From contig NZ_SMAR01000014.1 of assembly GCF_004342225.1 (NCBI RefSeq), positions 28,842 through 92,841 on the forward strand: a stretch of 64,000 nucleotides of DNA. The letters run 5' to 3'. Shown one piece after another: positions 9,657 to 17,873 of this stretch. The notes below the pieces were generated by a model. It saw nothing but the letters and a program-made list of their open reading frames with translations. It did not search any database and was not told the DNA's origin. Made by a program: the position numbers and the translations under genes. Within the stretch, counting starts at the first letter, position 1. Each line of letters begins with the position of its first letter. The DNA is from Martelella mediterranea (GTDB lineage: Bacteria > Pseudomonadota > Alphaproteobacteria > Rhizobiales > Rhizobiaceae).

Positions 9657-10169
9657 TCAGTCTCCTGCCGCTGTTATTTTCTCAACCTGATCGGGAAACT
9701 CACGCTCTCCGAAGAGAACGTCGATCAGGTTCAAAACACTGTAAAGAAAGATAAAAACGCCAGATACCGGAAGACTGGCATAGACCAGAGCCATTGGCAC
9801 GCGCAGCACCGGAGAGTGTTGTCCGGCGGCAATATCGACGCCGCGCATACCGCCGACGATCAGCACCAATACGGAAAATATCATGAAAGAAGCTGGCACG
9901 AGAGCCCGCAGTATCAGGCGGGACTTGCCATGAGCCATTTCCGTTACGAGATCAATCGCCATATGTGTGCCTTTTCCAGCGGAATAGGCAGCGCCAAGCA
10001 GAGACATCCAGATAACGCCGAACCTCAGAAATTCCTCGGAGAATGTGGATGGGGCGTTCAGCACATAACGGCTGAACACCTGCCAGGCGAGAACGGCCAC
10101 CATCGTCGCAAGCACGACGCAGCAAGCCGTTCCCACAACGGCGTCAAGAAGGCGACGCAATGCGCGCAT
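9657..10169 (-). CDS. TRAP transporter small permease (DctQ type), second system
   Basis: A 170-residue four-helix membrane protein of the DctQ type. The loop after the second helix reads SAGKGTHMAIDLV, matching the family's H-(I/M)-x-(V/I)-(D/E) pattern. The AGGAG ribosome site overlaps the end of the binding-protein gene just upstream, and the large permease gene begins one base after the stop. The three TRAP genes are therefore a tight operon. Confidence 0.9.
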   Translation of the reverse strand: MRALRRLLDAVVGTACCVVLATMVAVLAWQVFSRYVLNAPSTFSEEFLRFGVIWMSLLGAAYSAGKGTHMAIDLVTEMAHGKSRLILRALVPASFMIFSVLVLIVGGMRGVDIAAGQHSPVLRVPMALVYASLPVSGVFIFLYSVLNLIDVLFGEREFPDQVEKITAAGD

Positions 10170-10172
10170 CAG

Positions 10173-11150
10173 TCAGTCTCCTGCTACTGCGCGGATTTGT
10201 TCGTAGACTTCATATTTTTCCGGTTCCGATTTCAGTTCATCATACATTGGCTGCACAGCGGACTGAAATTCCGAAACGTCGGGATAAAAGAACTGAACGT
10301 CGAAGTTTTCTTCGGCTTCTTTTTTCGTCGCGGCGATTGCATCGCCCCAGGCCGTCTTTTGAAACGCGGTCGATTCCCTGGCAGCCTCCAGAACAGCCTT
10401 CTGTTCACCCTCTGAAAGACTGTCGAAGGTCGTCTTGGAAATCAGCATAATATCCGGGATACGGGTATGCATATCGTAGGAATAATACTTTGCAACCTCG
10501 CCATGTCGGGCAATTGTAAGCGCGAATTCGTTGTTTTCCGCTCCGTCCAGAACACCCTGCTGAATGGATGTGTAAACCTCTGACTGTCCCATGGCGATCG
10601 GTGAACCACCGAGCATCTCCACCATGGCAATCGATGTTGGGCTTTGCATAACCCGGATCTTGAGGCCCTCAAGATCGGCAACGCTTTCGACTGGCTTTTC
10701 GGATGTGTAGAAACTGCGAGCGCCGCTGTCATAGTATGTCAGCCCGATCATGCCGGTGTCTGCGGTCGACTGATAGATCGGCTCCATGATTTCCGGGTCA
10801 TCCATGACCTTGTAGAAGTGGTCCTGGTCATCGAAGAGATATGGCATCGAAAACACGCCATAAATCGGAGAGAAGCTCTCCATAAGCCCACCTGAAACCT
10901 TGGTCATGTCAAGCATGCCGGACTGGACCATTTCCACCAGTTCGCGTTCGCCACCCAACTGACTGTCGGGGAAAAACTGCACAGTCAACTCGCCGTCTGT
11001 CTTTTCGCTCAGGAGTTCGCCGAACTCCGCCATGGCCTGTTTGGTTGGCGTTGCGTTGCTCGCATAGGCGAAGCGCAGAGTTCGCGCCTCCGCCAGCGCC
11101 GTTGTGGCCAGAAGTGCAGTCGCACTCAGAACCAGGATTGATTTAAACAT
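10173..11150 (-). CDS. TRAP transporter substrate-binding protein (DctP type), second system
   Basis: A 325-residue periplasmic binding protein with a Sec signal peptide (cleavage near TALA-EA, residue 20). DctP-family features are LRFAYASN after the signal, GGERELVEMVQSGMLDM near 65, and LEGLKIRVMQSP near 145 with the conserved arginine that usually binds the substrate carboxylate. It is more like sugar-acid TRAP proteins than the first system's protein in this window. It lies 52 bases downstream of the GH105 gene in the same direction, so the hydrolase and transporter probably share a transcript controlled by the divergent IclR regulator. Confidence 0.92.
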   Translation of the reverse strand: MFKSILVLSATALLATTALAEARTLRFAYASNATPTKQAMAEFGELLSEKTDGELTVQFFPDSQLGGERELVEMVQSGMLDMTKVSGGLMESFSPIYGVFSMPYLFDDQDHFYKVMDDPEIMEPIYQSTADTGMIGLTYYDSGARSFYTSEKPVESVADLEGLKIRVMQSPTSIAMVEMLGGSPIAMGQSEVYTSIQQGVLDGAENNEFALTIARHGEVAKYYSYDMHTRIPDIMLISKTTFDSLSEGEQKAVLEAARESTAFQKTAWGDAIAATKKEAEENFDVQFFYPDVSEFQSAVQPMYDELKSEPEKYEVYEQIRAVAGD

Positions 11151-11202
11151 CGTCGTCCTCCCGTTTTGAATTGAAGTCTTGGTCTGCGTTCCTCTTTTCT
11201 CC

Positions 11203-12321
11203 TCAGATAAAAGAACGCAGGTATTCTGACAGGCAGAACATCGCCATTGCCTGTCCGTATGGCATCGATGTCAGCTTGATCTGCCTGTAAAAATCGAGAT
11301 CGCCTCCCATCGCGGTACCGAAGGAAACGTTCAAAAGCTCACCGTCTTCGCTGATATTGTTAACGACGCCGCGCATTGCCCGTTCTGCCGTCTCCAGATA
11401 GTCATCGGAAAGAAGGCGCATGCGATGAGCTTTCATCAATCCGTATGCGAATCCGGCAGTTGCGGATGCTTCAAGATAGCTTTGCGGATCATCGAGCAAG
11501 GTGTGCCACAACCCGCTTTCATCCTGAGACTGGCGCAGGCTGGCAGCCTGCCTCCTGAGTGTAGAGACCAGGTGACGGCAAAGCGGGTCGCTTTCCGGCA
11601 ATTGCAGTAAGTCGATAAACTCAGGAATAGCAATCGTAATCCAGCTATTGCCGCGTGCCCAAAGGGCCTCGGCAAAGTTGTGATTTCCGTCAAAGGTCCA
11701 GCCGTGGTACCAAAGACCTGACTTCCGGTCAGAAAGATACTGAATATGTATGAGGAACTGATATTTTGCCTCCTCAACATAGTCCGGACGATTCAGTATA
11801 AGCCCGATTTTTGCCAGCGGCAGAACGCTCATCATCAGCGTATCATCCCACATTTGCTGATGATTGACGGAATTGTAGACGATGTGTTGGATACCGCCCT
11901 CCTCGGTTCGCGGCATACGATGCATCACCCACTCGGCCCAATCTTCAAGATATGTCCGCCAGACGGGATCCGGGTTGCGCTCGTAGAGAAAGGCCAGCGT
12001 CAGAAACGGTGCCACTGTGTTGACGTTTTTTGTCGGCGTGCCTTCGCGCAGGCGATCGGAGAACCACGTCTCGACAATCTCCATTGCACGGCTGTTGCCG
12101 GTCAGTTGCCAGTACTTCAGCAAGCCGTAAAGGCCAATACCATGGGTCCACTCCCATCCGGCCCACCCTTTCGTGTCGATAACACGCCCATCGTCAAGCC
12201 GGAGCAGGAACTCACCGGTTTCATCTTCAATACTGACAAGATTTTCGGCCAGACGGTCGATCAGACTGCAAACTTCATCGCGTGAAATGAAATGCTCTTT
12301 CTGTCGCAATAATGGATCCAT
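11203..12321 (-). CDS. GH105-type unsaturated glycuronyl hydrolase
   Basis: A glycoside hydrolase of family 105 (YteR/YesR type), which removes a 4,5-unsaturated uronic acid from the end of oligosaccharides made by polysaccharide lyases. The (alpha/alpha)6-barrel pattern is present. QMWDDTLMM near residue 145 carries the predicted catalytic aspartate, and SGLWYHGWTF and WARGNSW are family signatures. There is no signal peptide, so it acts in the cytoplasm on imported oligosaccharides. The ATG at 12321 is preferred because GGGAGG precedes it; an ATG 24 bases upstream is possible. It heads the second TRAP operon, and an IclR-box-like palindrome lies about 30 bases upstream. Confidence 0.88.
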   Translation of the reverse strand: MDPLLRQKEHFISRDEVCSLIDRLAENLVSIEDETGEFLLRLDDGRVIDTKGWAGWEWTHGIGLYGLLKYWQLTGNSRAMEIVETWFSDRLREGTPTKNVNTVAPFLTLAFLYERNPDPVWRTYLEDWAEWVMHRMPRTEEGGIQHIVYNSVNHQQMWDDTLMMSVLPLAKIGLILNRPDYVEEAKYQFLIHIQYLSDRKSGLWYHGWTFDGNHNFAEALWARGNSWITIAIPEFIDLLQLPESDPLCRHLVSTLRRQAASLRQSQDESGLWHTLLDDPQSYLEASATAGFAYGLMKAHRMRLLSDDYLETAERAMRGVVNNISEDGELLNVSFGTAMGGDLDFYRQIKLTSMPYGQAMAMFCLSEYLRSFI

Positions 12322-12351
12322 ACCCGTCTTGGCCTCCCAAACCATTTTTTT

Positions 12352-12366
12352 TGGAATTCAATTCCA
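12352..12366. promoter_or_regulatory. IclR-box-like perfect palindrome (site 1)
   Basis: TGGAATTCAATTCCA is a perfect 15-base palindrome with a single central base. It differs from the E. coli IclR box TGGAAATNATTTCCA at two symmetric positions. It lies just upstream of the GH105 start in the intergenic region shared with the iclR-type gene, a good place for repression of the GH105-TRAP operon. Confidence 0.55.
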
Positions 12367-12474
12367 TTTTTATGAGAATACACACTCAGCTCACGATGGC
12401 AATCCTTTTTATGAATTTTGGCACTTTGATATTAATCACTAATTTCATAAGCTTAAGGCATATAATAAAATGTA

Positions 12475-12503
12475 TTGACAATTATTTTCATTTTTTTCAG
12501 AAT
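12475..12503 (+). promoter_or_regulatory. candidate promoter of the IclR-type gene
   Basis: A perfect TTGACA -35 (12475-12480), a 17-base spacer of A/T-rich sequence and a weak CAGAAT -10 (12498-12503, 4 of 6). It lies 28 bases before the chosen ATG. The -10 sits inside the second IclR-box-like site, which would fit autorepression. Only visual evidence. Confidence 0.4.
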
Positions 12504-12512
12504 TCTATTCCA
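12498..12512. promoter_or_regulatory. IclR-box-like imperfect palindrome (site 2)
   Basis: CAGAATTCTATTCCA matches site 1 at 12 of 15 positions, 146 bases away centre to centre (about 14 helical turns). It overlaps the candidate -10 of the regulator gene. Together the two sites bracket the divergent promoter region. Confidence 0.45.
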
Positions 12513-12530
12513 ATAAAATCGGAACAAAAA

Positions 12531-13328
12531 ATGACAACGCCCAAACCCAAAACCGAAAATGTTGCAGCTGTCATGAAGGTGTTTTCGGTGCTCGAAACAC
12601 TGGCCGAATCCCGCACGGCAGGCCTGGCCGACATCGCGCAGCGCGCCATGACCTCTAAGAGCACCACGCATCGGCTTCTGCACACGATGATCGACCTGGG
12701 CTATGTCGAACAGAACCCCGAGACGGAAAGATACGAGCTATCATTGCGCCTGTTCAGTCTGGCGGCTCATTCGCTGAACGCACATGCAGACCTGCTGCGG
12801 ATTGCAGACAAGGTCATGAACCGGATTTCACGGGCAACCGGTGAATCGATCAACCTCGGCGTGCTCGACGGGCAGGAGCAGAGGGTCGTGTATATTCATC
12901 AGTATGACTCGACCTACAGCCTGTCGATGAATTCCACACTGGGCAAACGAAACCCTTTGCACTCGACCTCACTTGGAAAGGCCTTGCTGGCCTTCCGGGA
13001 TGATGATGAGATTGAAGAGCGTCTCTCAGCGATGAAAATGGAAGTTTCCGCTCCGAACACCATGACGGACAAGGATGCTTTCAGAGAGGAGCTGAAGAAA
13101 ACGCGAGCGCGTGGCTATTCAGAAGAGATCGAAGAAAGTGAAATCGGCGTGCGCTGTCTCGCCGCGCCCATTCTCAATCAGGCCGGCCGATCAATCGCGG
13201 CAATTTCTGTCTCATTCCCTTTGATGCGTTTCGACGAAAGCAAGAAAGATGACTATCTGAACGTCCTGATGACGGCGACACACCAGGCTTCTCAGGCTTT
13301 CGGTTATCTGGAAGACACCAGCTCCTGA
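12531..13328 (+). CDS. IclR-family transcriptional regulator
   Basis: A 265-residue IclR-type regulator. The N-terminal winged helix covers about residues 10-65 (AAVMKVFSVLETL, then GLADIAQRAMTSKSTTHRLLHTM). The C-terminal effector domain includes GESINLGVLDGQEQRVVYIHQ, NPLHSTSLGKALLAF and the SEEIEESEIGVRCLAAPI stretch. The ATG at 12531 starts the normal IclR length; the frame stays open upstream into AT-rich DNA that looks non-coding. Divergent from GH105-TRAP genes and similar in context to KdgR-type regulators of pectin and uronate catabolism, it probably represses that operon until a sugar-acid intermediate is bound. Confidence 0.9.
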   Translation: MTTPKPKTENVAAVMKVFSVLETLAESRTAGLADIAQRAMTSKSTTHRLLHTMIDLGYVEQNPETERYELSLRLFSLAAHSLNAHADLLRIADKVMNRISRATGESINLGVLDGQEQRVVYIHQYDSTYSLSMNSTLGKRNPLHSTSLGKALLAFRDDDEIEERLSAMKMEVSAPNTMTDKDAFREELKKTRARGYSEEIEESEIGVRCLAAPILNQAGRSIAAISVSFPLMRFDESKKDDYLNVLMTATHQASQAFGYLEDTSS

Positions 13329-13442
13329 ATCGGAGAAGAGCACAAGGCACCCGGAACATCCGGCAGGAAGGCATTGCACCGGCCCTGCCCGGACTTTCGG
13401 ACACGTCAAGCGGACGGTTTTGCCAACAGGCGGAAAGCACCG

Positions 13443-14432
13443 TCACTCGTTTTCGCTGGGATACACAAGACCGATCTGAGCGCGCAGCGCATCAAGCGTA
13501 TGCATGATAGACACGGACTGCTTCAGCGACATCAAGGGCGTCTCCAGATTGCCGGACTGCACCAGCTCTTCCATAGCGAAGGCCTGAAACTGCATGCCGC
13601 GACCATCGACCGGCCTGTCAAACGTCTCCAGAGCCTTACCGTCATAATCGACTACGGTGAATGCCGTGGCTGTATACCAGACCGGCGCCATCTCGATCCG
13701 CGCTTTCGAACCATAAATCACCGCAGCATTCTGACCGGCACAATCCAGCGCCGAAACGCTTGTCGAAATGGCATCGCCACCATGTTTCATCGTCACGGCG
13801 ATTTCTGCGTCAACGCCTGTTCCGGTAAACCGCGCGGCGGCTGAGGCCGATATCGGGGCACCCAGAATATCGAACGCAAATGAAACCGGGTAAATCCCCA
13901 GATCAAGAAGCGCACCACCACCAAGATCAGGCGCGTTGAGCCTGTGCGATGGATCCTGAGGAAGGAACTGCCGGTGTTCAGCCTGCACCGAACGCAACTC
14001 CCCCAGCGTTCCTGCCGTGATAATCTCATGGATGCGCCTCATATGCGGCAAAAAGCGCGCCCACATTGCTTCCAGCAGCACAAGTCCTTTATCCTGAGCG
14101 AGAGCGGCAATGTCTTCGGCCTCTCTGGCGTTCAGCGTGAACGGTTTTTCGACGAGAACGTGTTTTCCCGCCTCAAGCGCCATCCGCACGCAGGGGGCGT
14201 GTTGAGGATGTGGGGTCGCAACATAGATGATATCGACAGAAGGGTCTGCGACCAGCGCTTCATAGCTTCCATGAGCATTTTCGATATCGAACCGACCGGC
14301 AAAGGCTTTCGCCTTTTCAATCGACCGAGAACCGACCGCGCGAACCTTGAGGCCGGACGCCTTCAGATCCTTTGTAAAAAGTTCTGCGATCAATCCCGTG
14401 GCCATAATGCCCCAGCCCAGTGTTTCTGCCAT
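13443..14432 (-). CDS. Gfo/Idh/MocA-family oxidoreductase
   Basis: A 329-residue NAD(P)-dependent dehydrogenase. The N-terminal Rossmann fold begins WGIMATGLIAELF, and the conserved EKP motif (LVEKPFTLN) lies near residue 95, where its lysine is catalytic in the family. The C-terminal half is the alpha/beta domain that shapes the sugar or polyol site. MWARFLPHMRRIHE resembles the dimeric dihydrodiol dehydrogenase/xylose dehydrogenase branch. It is last in the minus-strand sugar operon and converges with the IclR gene. A GGAGAG ribosome site precedes the ATG. The substrate is not known; a sugar or uronic-acid derivative is likely from context. Confidence 0.88.
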   Translation of the reverse strand: MAETLGWGIMATGLIAELFTKDLKASGLKVRAVGSRSIEKAKAFAGRFDIENAHGSYEALVADPSVDIIYVATPHPQHAPCVRMALEAGKHVLVEKPFTLNAREAEDIAALAQDKGLVLLEAMWARFLPHMRRIHEIITAGTLGELRSVQAEHRQFLPQDPSHRLNAPDLGGGALLDLGIYPVSFAFDILGAPISASAAARFTGTGVDAEIAVTMKHGGDAISTSVSALDCAGQNAAVIYGSKARIEMAPVWYTATAFTVVDYDGKALETFDRPVDGRGMQFQAFAMEELVQSGNLETPLMSLKQSVSIMHTLDALRAQIGLVYPSENE

Positions 14433-14516
14433 AAAAACTCTCCACCATGTTCCTCAGGGCATCAGGTTTTAAAGAACAAGACCTGATACTCCATCATCCT
14501 AATTTCGGGCCGAACC

Positions 14517-15427
14517 TTAAACGGATGAAACGCTCACCGCTACCGCCTCAAGTGAAATACTGGTTTCTCCCAGCGCATCAGCAGACACAGTCACCGAAAC
14601 TTTGCCCTCGCCCGTAGCAACCAACCAGAAGCCGGCAACCCCGCCCTTGAGTGAGAACAGCGAAGGTCCGGCGAGCCTGGCAGGCCCTTCAACGCCAACA
14701 GATACCGGCTCGAAAAGAAATGGCAATGTGTTCCCGACCTGATCCAGAACCCGGATCATCACCCGCACAAAGCCGCCATTGGCAATCCGCTCGCTGTCCG
14801 GCGTGACAGAAAGCGTCTGCGGCAGCGGATCGGCCACATAGCGCACGGTTTTCATAGCTTTGCCATCGATGTAGCCGGTGAAAGCTACATTCTGCCAGCC
14901 CATGCCCCAGTGCCCGAATTCCGGGCCCGGATAATCTTCGCGGCGAATGATCACAGGCGCATGCGGCAGGTTCGGATAGGCCGCGCGATCCGGGTGGAAG
15001 CGCCGGGGCGGGAAGCCGTCGAAGTCGAGTTCGATTTCGTCGCAGTTGGTCAGAATGATCAGTGGCAGAACGCCGCCGTGATTGCGTTCACCGCGGGTCC
15101 AGTAGGTCACAGGCTTCAGGACGACATCCTCTTCCGGGTCGCACTGGCTGGCATAGACATAGGCCGCAAATTTCGGCTCCCGGTACATATCCATCACGCC
15201 ATCGAAGATCAGTGAAACGTCCTGTCCTTCCCATAAAGGGTCTGCTGTGAAACGCTTCTGATAGGTAAAGGCTTTCCAGTAGGATTTTTCATCGAGATAG
15301 GAAAACGGCAGATCGACAGCGTTGTGCGGCAGCGCCACAGCCTGCCCCTCCTGAAAAGCCCGGCGGACGCCGGATCGAAGCCGGGGCTGAGGGTCCAGTT
15401 CTGATTGAAAGAAACGGTTTTGCGCAT
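14517..15427 (-). pseudogene. remnant of GH2 beta-galactosidase/beta-glucuronidase
   Basis: A broken glycoside hydrolase family 2 gene. The usual GH2 N terminus (MRKTVSFNQNWTLSPGFDPA) starts at an ATG at 15427 in one frame, then the matching continuation (VALPHNAVDLPFSYLDEKSY) is in another frame, so a frameshift lies near 15360. The sugar-binding domain then reads VSLIFDGVM and jumps straight to DMYREPKFAAYVYASQ, which in intact GH2 proteins lies after the catalytic TIM barrel. Roughly 450-500 codons, including both catalytic glutamates, appear lost in frame. The C-terminal beta domains are intact down to SVSSV. A 307-residue product could still be made from an upstream in-frame start at 15440, but it could not be a glycosidase. 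Confidence 0.8.
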
Positions 15428-15494
15428 CGAAATGCTTCATCGGTGGGTATAAACGTGACGCCGTAAAGTCTTCGAATATCCGGGTTAAACGCCC

Positions 15495-15824
15495 TCAGGC
15501 CTGCTTGATGAAGTCTTCCCGCATGGGCACGAAGGTATCGAGCAATTTGCCCTCCTTCAGGCAGCGGCAGCCATGCGGAACATCGGGCGCCTTGTAGAGC
15601 AGGTCACCGGCCTTTACGATTTTGGTTTCATCGCCGATCGTGAACTCGAATTCACCTGACAGCACATAGGTGAACTGCTCGTGATAATGGTGGTGAAGCG
15701 GCCCGATGGCGCCTTCCTCGAAGGAAACTTCGACCGACATGCCGTTCTCGCTGTAGGCAAGGATTTTCCGGCTCACGCCGTCGCCCAGATCGTCAACCTG
15801 GACGTCATCGCTGTAAACAAACAT
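15495..15824 (-). CDS. KdgF-like cupin, uronate ring-opening protein
   Basis: A 109-residue single-domain cupin. The metal-binding cluster GPLHHHYHEQFTYVLSGEFE (His44, His46, His48, Gln50) and the later His in PDVPHGCRC (His84) match KdgF, which speeds conversion of 4,5-unsaturated uronates to the linear keto form during pectin and alginate breakdown. VDDLGDGVSRKILAYS at the start is also KdgF-like. The ATG at 15824 follows a strong GAGGAGGA site, so the longer upstream frame is not used. It lies 35 bases after the heparinase II/III-type gene, which would generate unsaturated uronides. Function is inferred from motif and context. Confidence 0.85.
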   Translation of the reverse strand: MFVYSDDVQVDDLGDGVSRKILAYSENGMSVEVSFEEGAIGPLHHHYHEQFTYVLSGEFEFTIGDETKIVKAGDLLYKAPDVPHGCRCLKEGKLLDTFVPMREDFIKQA

Positions 15825-15859
15825 CTTCTTCCTCCTCTCGACGGGATGCGAACCATCCG

Positions 15860-17854
15860 TCATTCAACGTGCATCGTCAGTCCGAAACGGGGCGTGGCGA
15901 GATCGGCGGGCGCAAGGCAAATGCGGAAGATGCGCCCGCCCCAGACGTCCAGATGGCGCGGATCGGTGATTTCAACCGCTTCCACATCAGCGACACGCAG
16001 ATTTTCCGGCGTAATGACGAGCGTTCGGTTTTCACCGGCAATCCGGCATGATCCGTCCTCCTGAACGGTGATCTTGCGATCGGAGACATGCAGCGGCAGC
16101 ATGAAGCGCCTCAGCGGTTCGCCGAGCGTTATTTCGTCGTCAACCCGGATTTCGGCGGCCGCGTGGCTGAACGTGATCCTGCGCTGAATGCGTCGAGAGC
16201 CCGGTTCGCTGAAATAGGCCGGTCCGGCGTCTAGGCTGAGAACACTCGAAGCGCCGTCATGACGATAATCGACATCGCGCGCGGCAGCGCCCGCCCCTGC
16301 ATATTGCAGCAGTTCATTGACGCTCGGAACATTGTGACCCTTCGAACTGATGTGCCACATGTCGTAGCGCGTTTCGGTAAAGGTCGCGCGCGAATAGGCT
16401 CCCTGTCCGAGATCGATGATCATCGGCTTGCCATCGAGATAGACGCTGAAATGCCCGACGTCGTTATGGGAGTGATGGTTGACCTCCGGATCATTGCTGC
16501 CGGCGATTGCGCTCAGCATCAGACCCGTTCCCGGTCGCTCATCCGAGCGCGCGATCATCATCTGCATATCGGCAAGCCAGACACTTTTGTCGCAAGTCCG
16601 CGGCACGGCATTCCGGTTTTCAGGCGTCCAGAACAAAAGCCGGGTCAGATGCACGAGAAACTGTCGGGCATAGTCATTGCGCCCGCGCGCCCTGCCCGGA
16701 TTGGCAAGCTTGCGCGCCGCCAGCCGGTCGATATCCTCGCTGACGAGACTTGCAAGCTGCTCCGACCCGATCAGGCCGGCATAGCGGCTCAAAAGCCCCT
16801 GGTCGAGGTCCAGCATCAGACCGCCATCGGCAAAATTGACGAACAGATTGCCGCCGATATTGAGCGGCAGGATATGCTGCCCGAAATTGCGGAATTTCTC
16901 ATTGTCCGCCGCGTTCAGGCTCACGCCAAAACGCTCTTCGACGAGGCTGACAAACCCTGCAAGACGCCCTGCGCTCACAACCCAGTAGCCGGGCCCCTCG
17001 ATACAGGCGCCCGACGGCTCGATCGTGTCGAAGAAGCGCTGCATGGGCACCATGAGTTTCAGCGCAAGACTGACGAGCCGCTGTTCGTCTTCCACCGTAT
17101 AGCAGGCGGCCAGCAGAAGATTATGCGAACACCACGCCGTCCAGTTGTTGCGCCCGAGATACCAGCCATAAAGCTTGGGTCCCTCAAGCAGTTGCAGTGC
17201 GCGCCGGTCGATTTCGCTGTGAATGCGGTGATAGAGCGACGGCACCGTTTCAAGCAGGGTATGCCTGAGAAGATAGCATGTCTCGGCCAGCGTTGCAGCC
17301 GTTTCACAGGCGAACAGATCGAGATAATCGTCGCCCGGCACCGGCAGGGGGTCATCCTCTTTCCAGGGATTGGCCCGCTTGAACATCACCATATCGTGCT
17401 GGCCGGCAAAATTATGCGCCGGCACGCACCAGCTCACCTCTCCGAGAATTTCCCAGAGATAGTCGATGATCTTCGGAAGATATTTGCCCCTGGCCGTCAG
17501 GCATTCCGCGATAACGAGGTGCGAGAGTTCGTAGCGCCGGCGAAAATAGCTTTCCTCGTAAAAGGTCCGGTCGCCATTGGTCATGAAATTCATGTACATC
17601 GTGCCGGTCAGCGGATCGATCTCTTCATCCAGAAGCCGGTCGGCAACAGCGATGATGGCCGCAACCGGCATTTTCAAAGCCGGATCTTCCGCCACGTCCG
17701 CCCACCGGTCGCGCACCTCGATACCGGGAAACGGTTTCCAGTCTTTGTTTTTTTGCAGTCCATCAAGGAGCCGCTCTATTTTCATCGCATCTTTGAACAT
17801 TTCAATTTCCCGTTCGGGCACAGGCCGGTGACCGTATAGCGGCCGGCTGGTCAT
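15860..17854 (-). CDS. heparinase II/III-family polysaccharide lyase
   Basis: About 664 residues with the two-part layout of heparinase II/III-like lyases (PL15/17/21 relatives). There is an N-terminal (alpha/alpha) toroid (residues about 40-370, with GWYLGRNNWTAWCSHNLLLAA) and a C-terminal beta-sandwich. The latter has NHHSHNDVGHFSVYLDGKPM and MWHISSKGHNVPSVNE, which hold the conserved active-site His and Asn residues. No signal peptide is visible, so it probably cleaves imported oligosaccharides in the cytoplasm, like oligo-alginate lyases. The ATG at 17854 lies after the ABC ATPase stop; an earlier start would overlap that gene. Next in the operon is the KdgF-like cupin. Exact polysaccharide is not determinable. 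Confidence 0.85.
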   Translation of the reverse strand: MTSRPLYGHRPVPEREIEMFKDAMKIERLLDGLQKNKDWKPFPGIEVRDRWADVAEDPALKMPVAAIIAVADRLLDEEIDPLTGTMYMNFMTNGDRTFYEESYFRRRYELSHLVIAECLTARGKYLPKIIDYLWEILGEVSWCVPAHNFAGQHDMVMFKRANPWKEDDPLPVPGDDYLDLFACETAATLAETCYLLRHTLLETVPSLYHRIHSEIDRRALQLLEGPKLYGWYLGRNNWTAWCSHNLLLAACYTVEDEQRLVSLALKLMVPMQRFFDTIEPSGACIEGPGYWVVSAGRLAGFVSLVEERFGVSLNAADNEKFRNFGQHILPLNIGGNLFVNFADGGLMLDLDQGLLSRYAGLIGSEQLASLVSEDIDRLAARKLANPGRARGRNDYARQFLVHLTRLLFWTPENRNAVPRTCDKSVWLADMQMMIARSDERPGTGLMLSAIAGSNDPEVNHHSHNDVGHFSVYLDGKPMIIDLGQGAYSRATFTETRYDMWHISSKGHNVPSVNELLQYAGAGAAARDVDYRHDGASSVLSLDAGPAYFSEPGSRRIQRRITFSHAAAEIRVDDEITLGEPLRRFMLPLHVSDRKITVQEDGSCRIAGENRTLVITPENLRVADVEAVEITDPRHLDVWGGRIFRICLAPADLATPRFGLTMHVE

Positions 17855-17873
17855 TTTCGATATGTCTTGAGTT

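Noticed and set aside
16259..17839. 526-codon open frame on the plus strand
   Set aside because: It is fully antisense to the heparinase-family gene; its protein is rich in Arg, His and Pro with no domain, as expected for a high-GC shadow frame.
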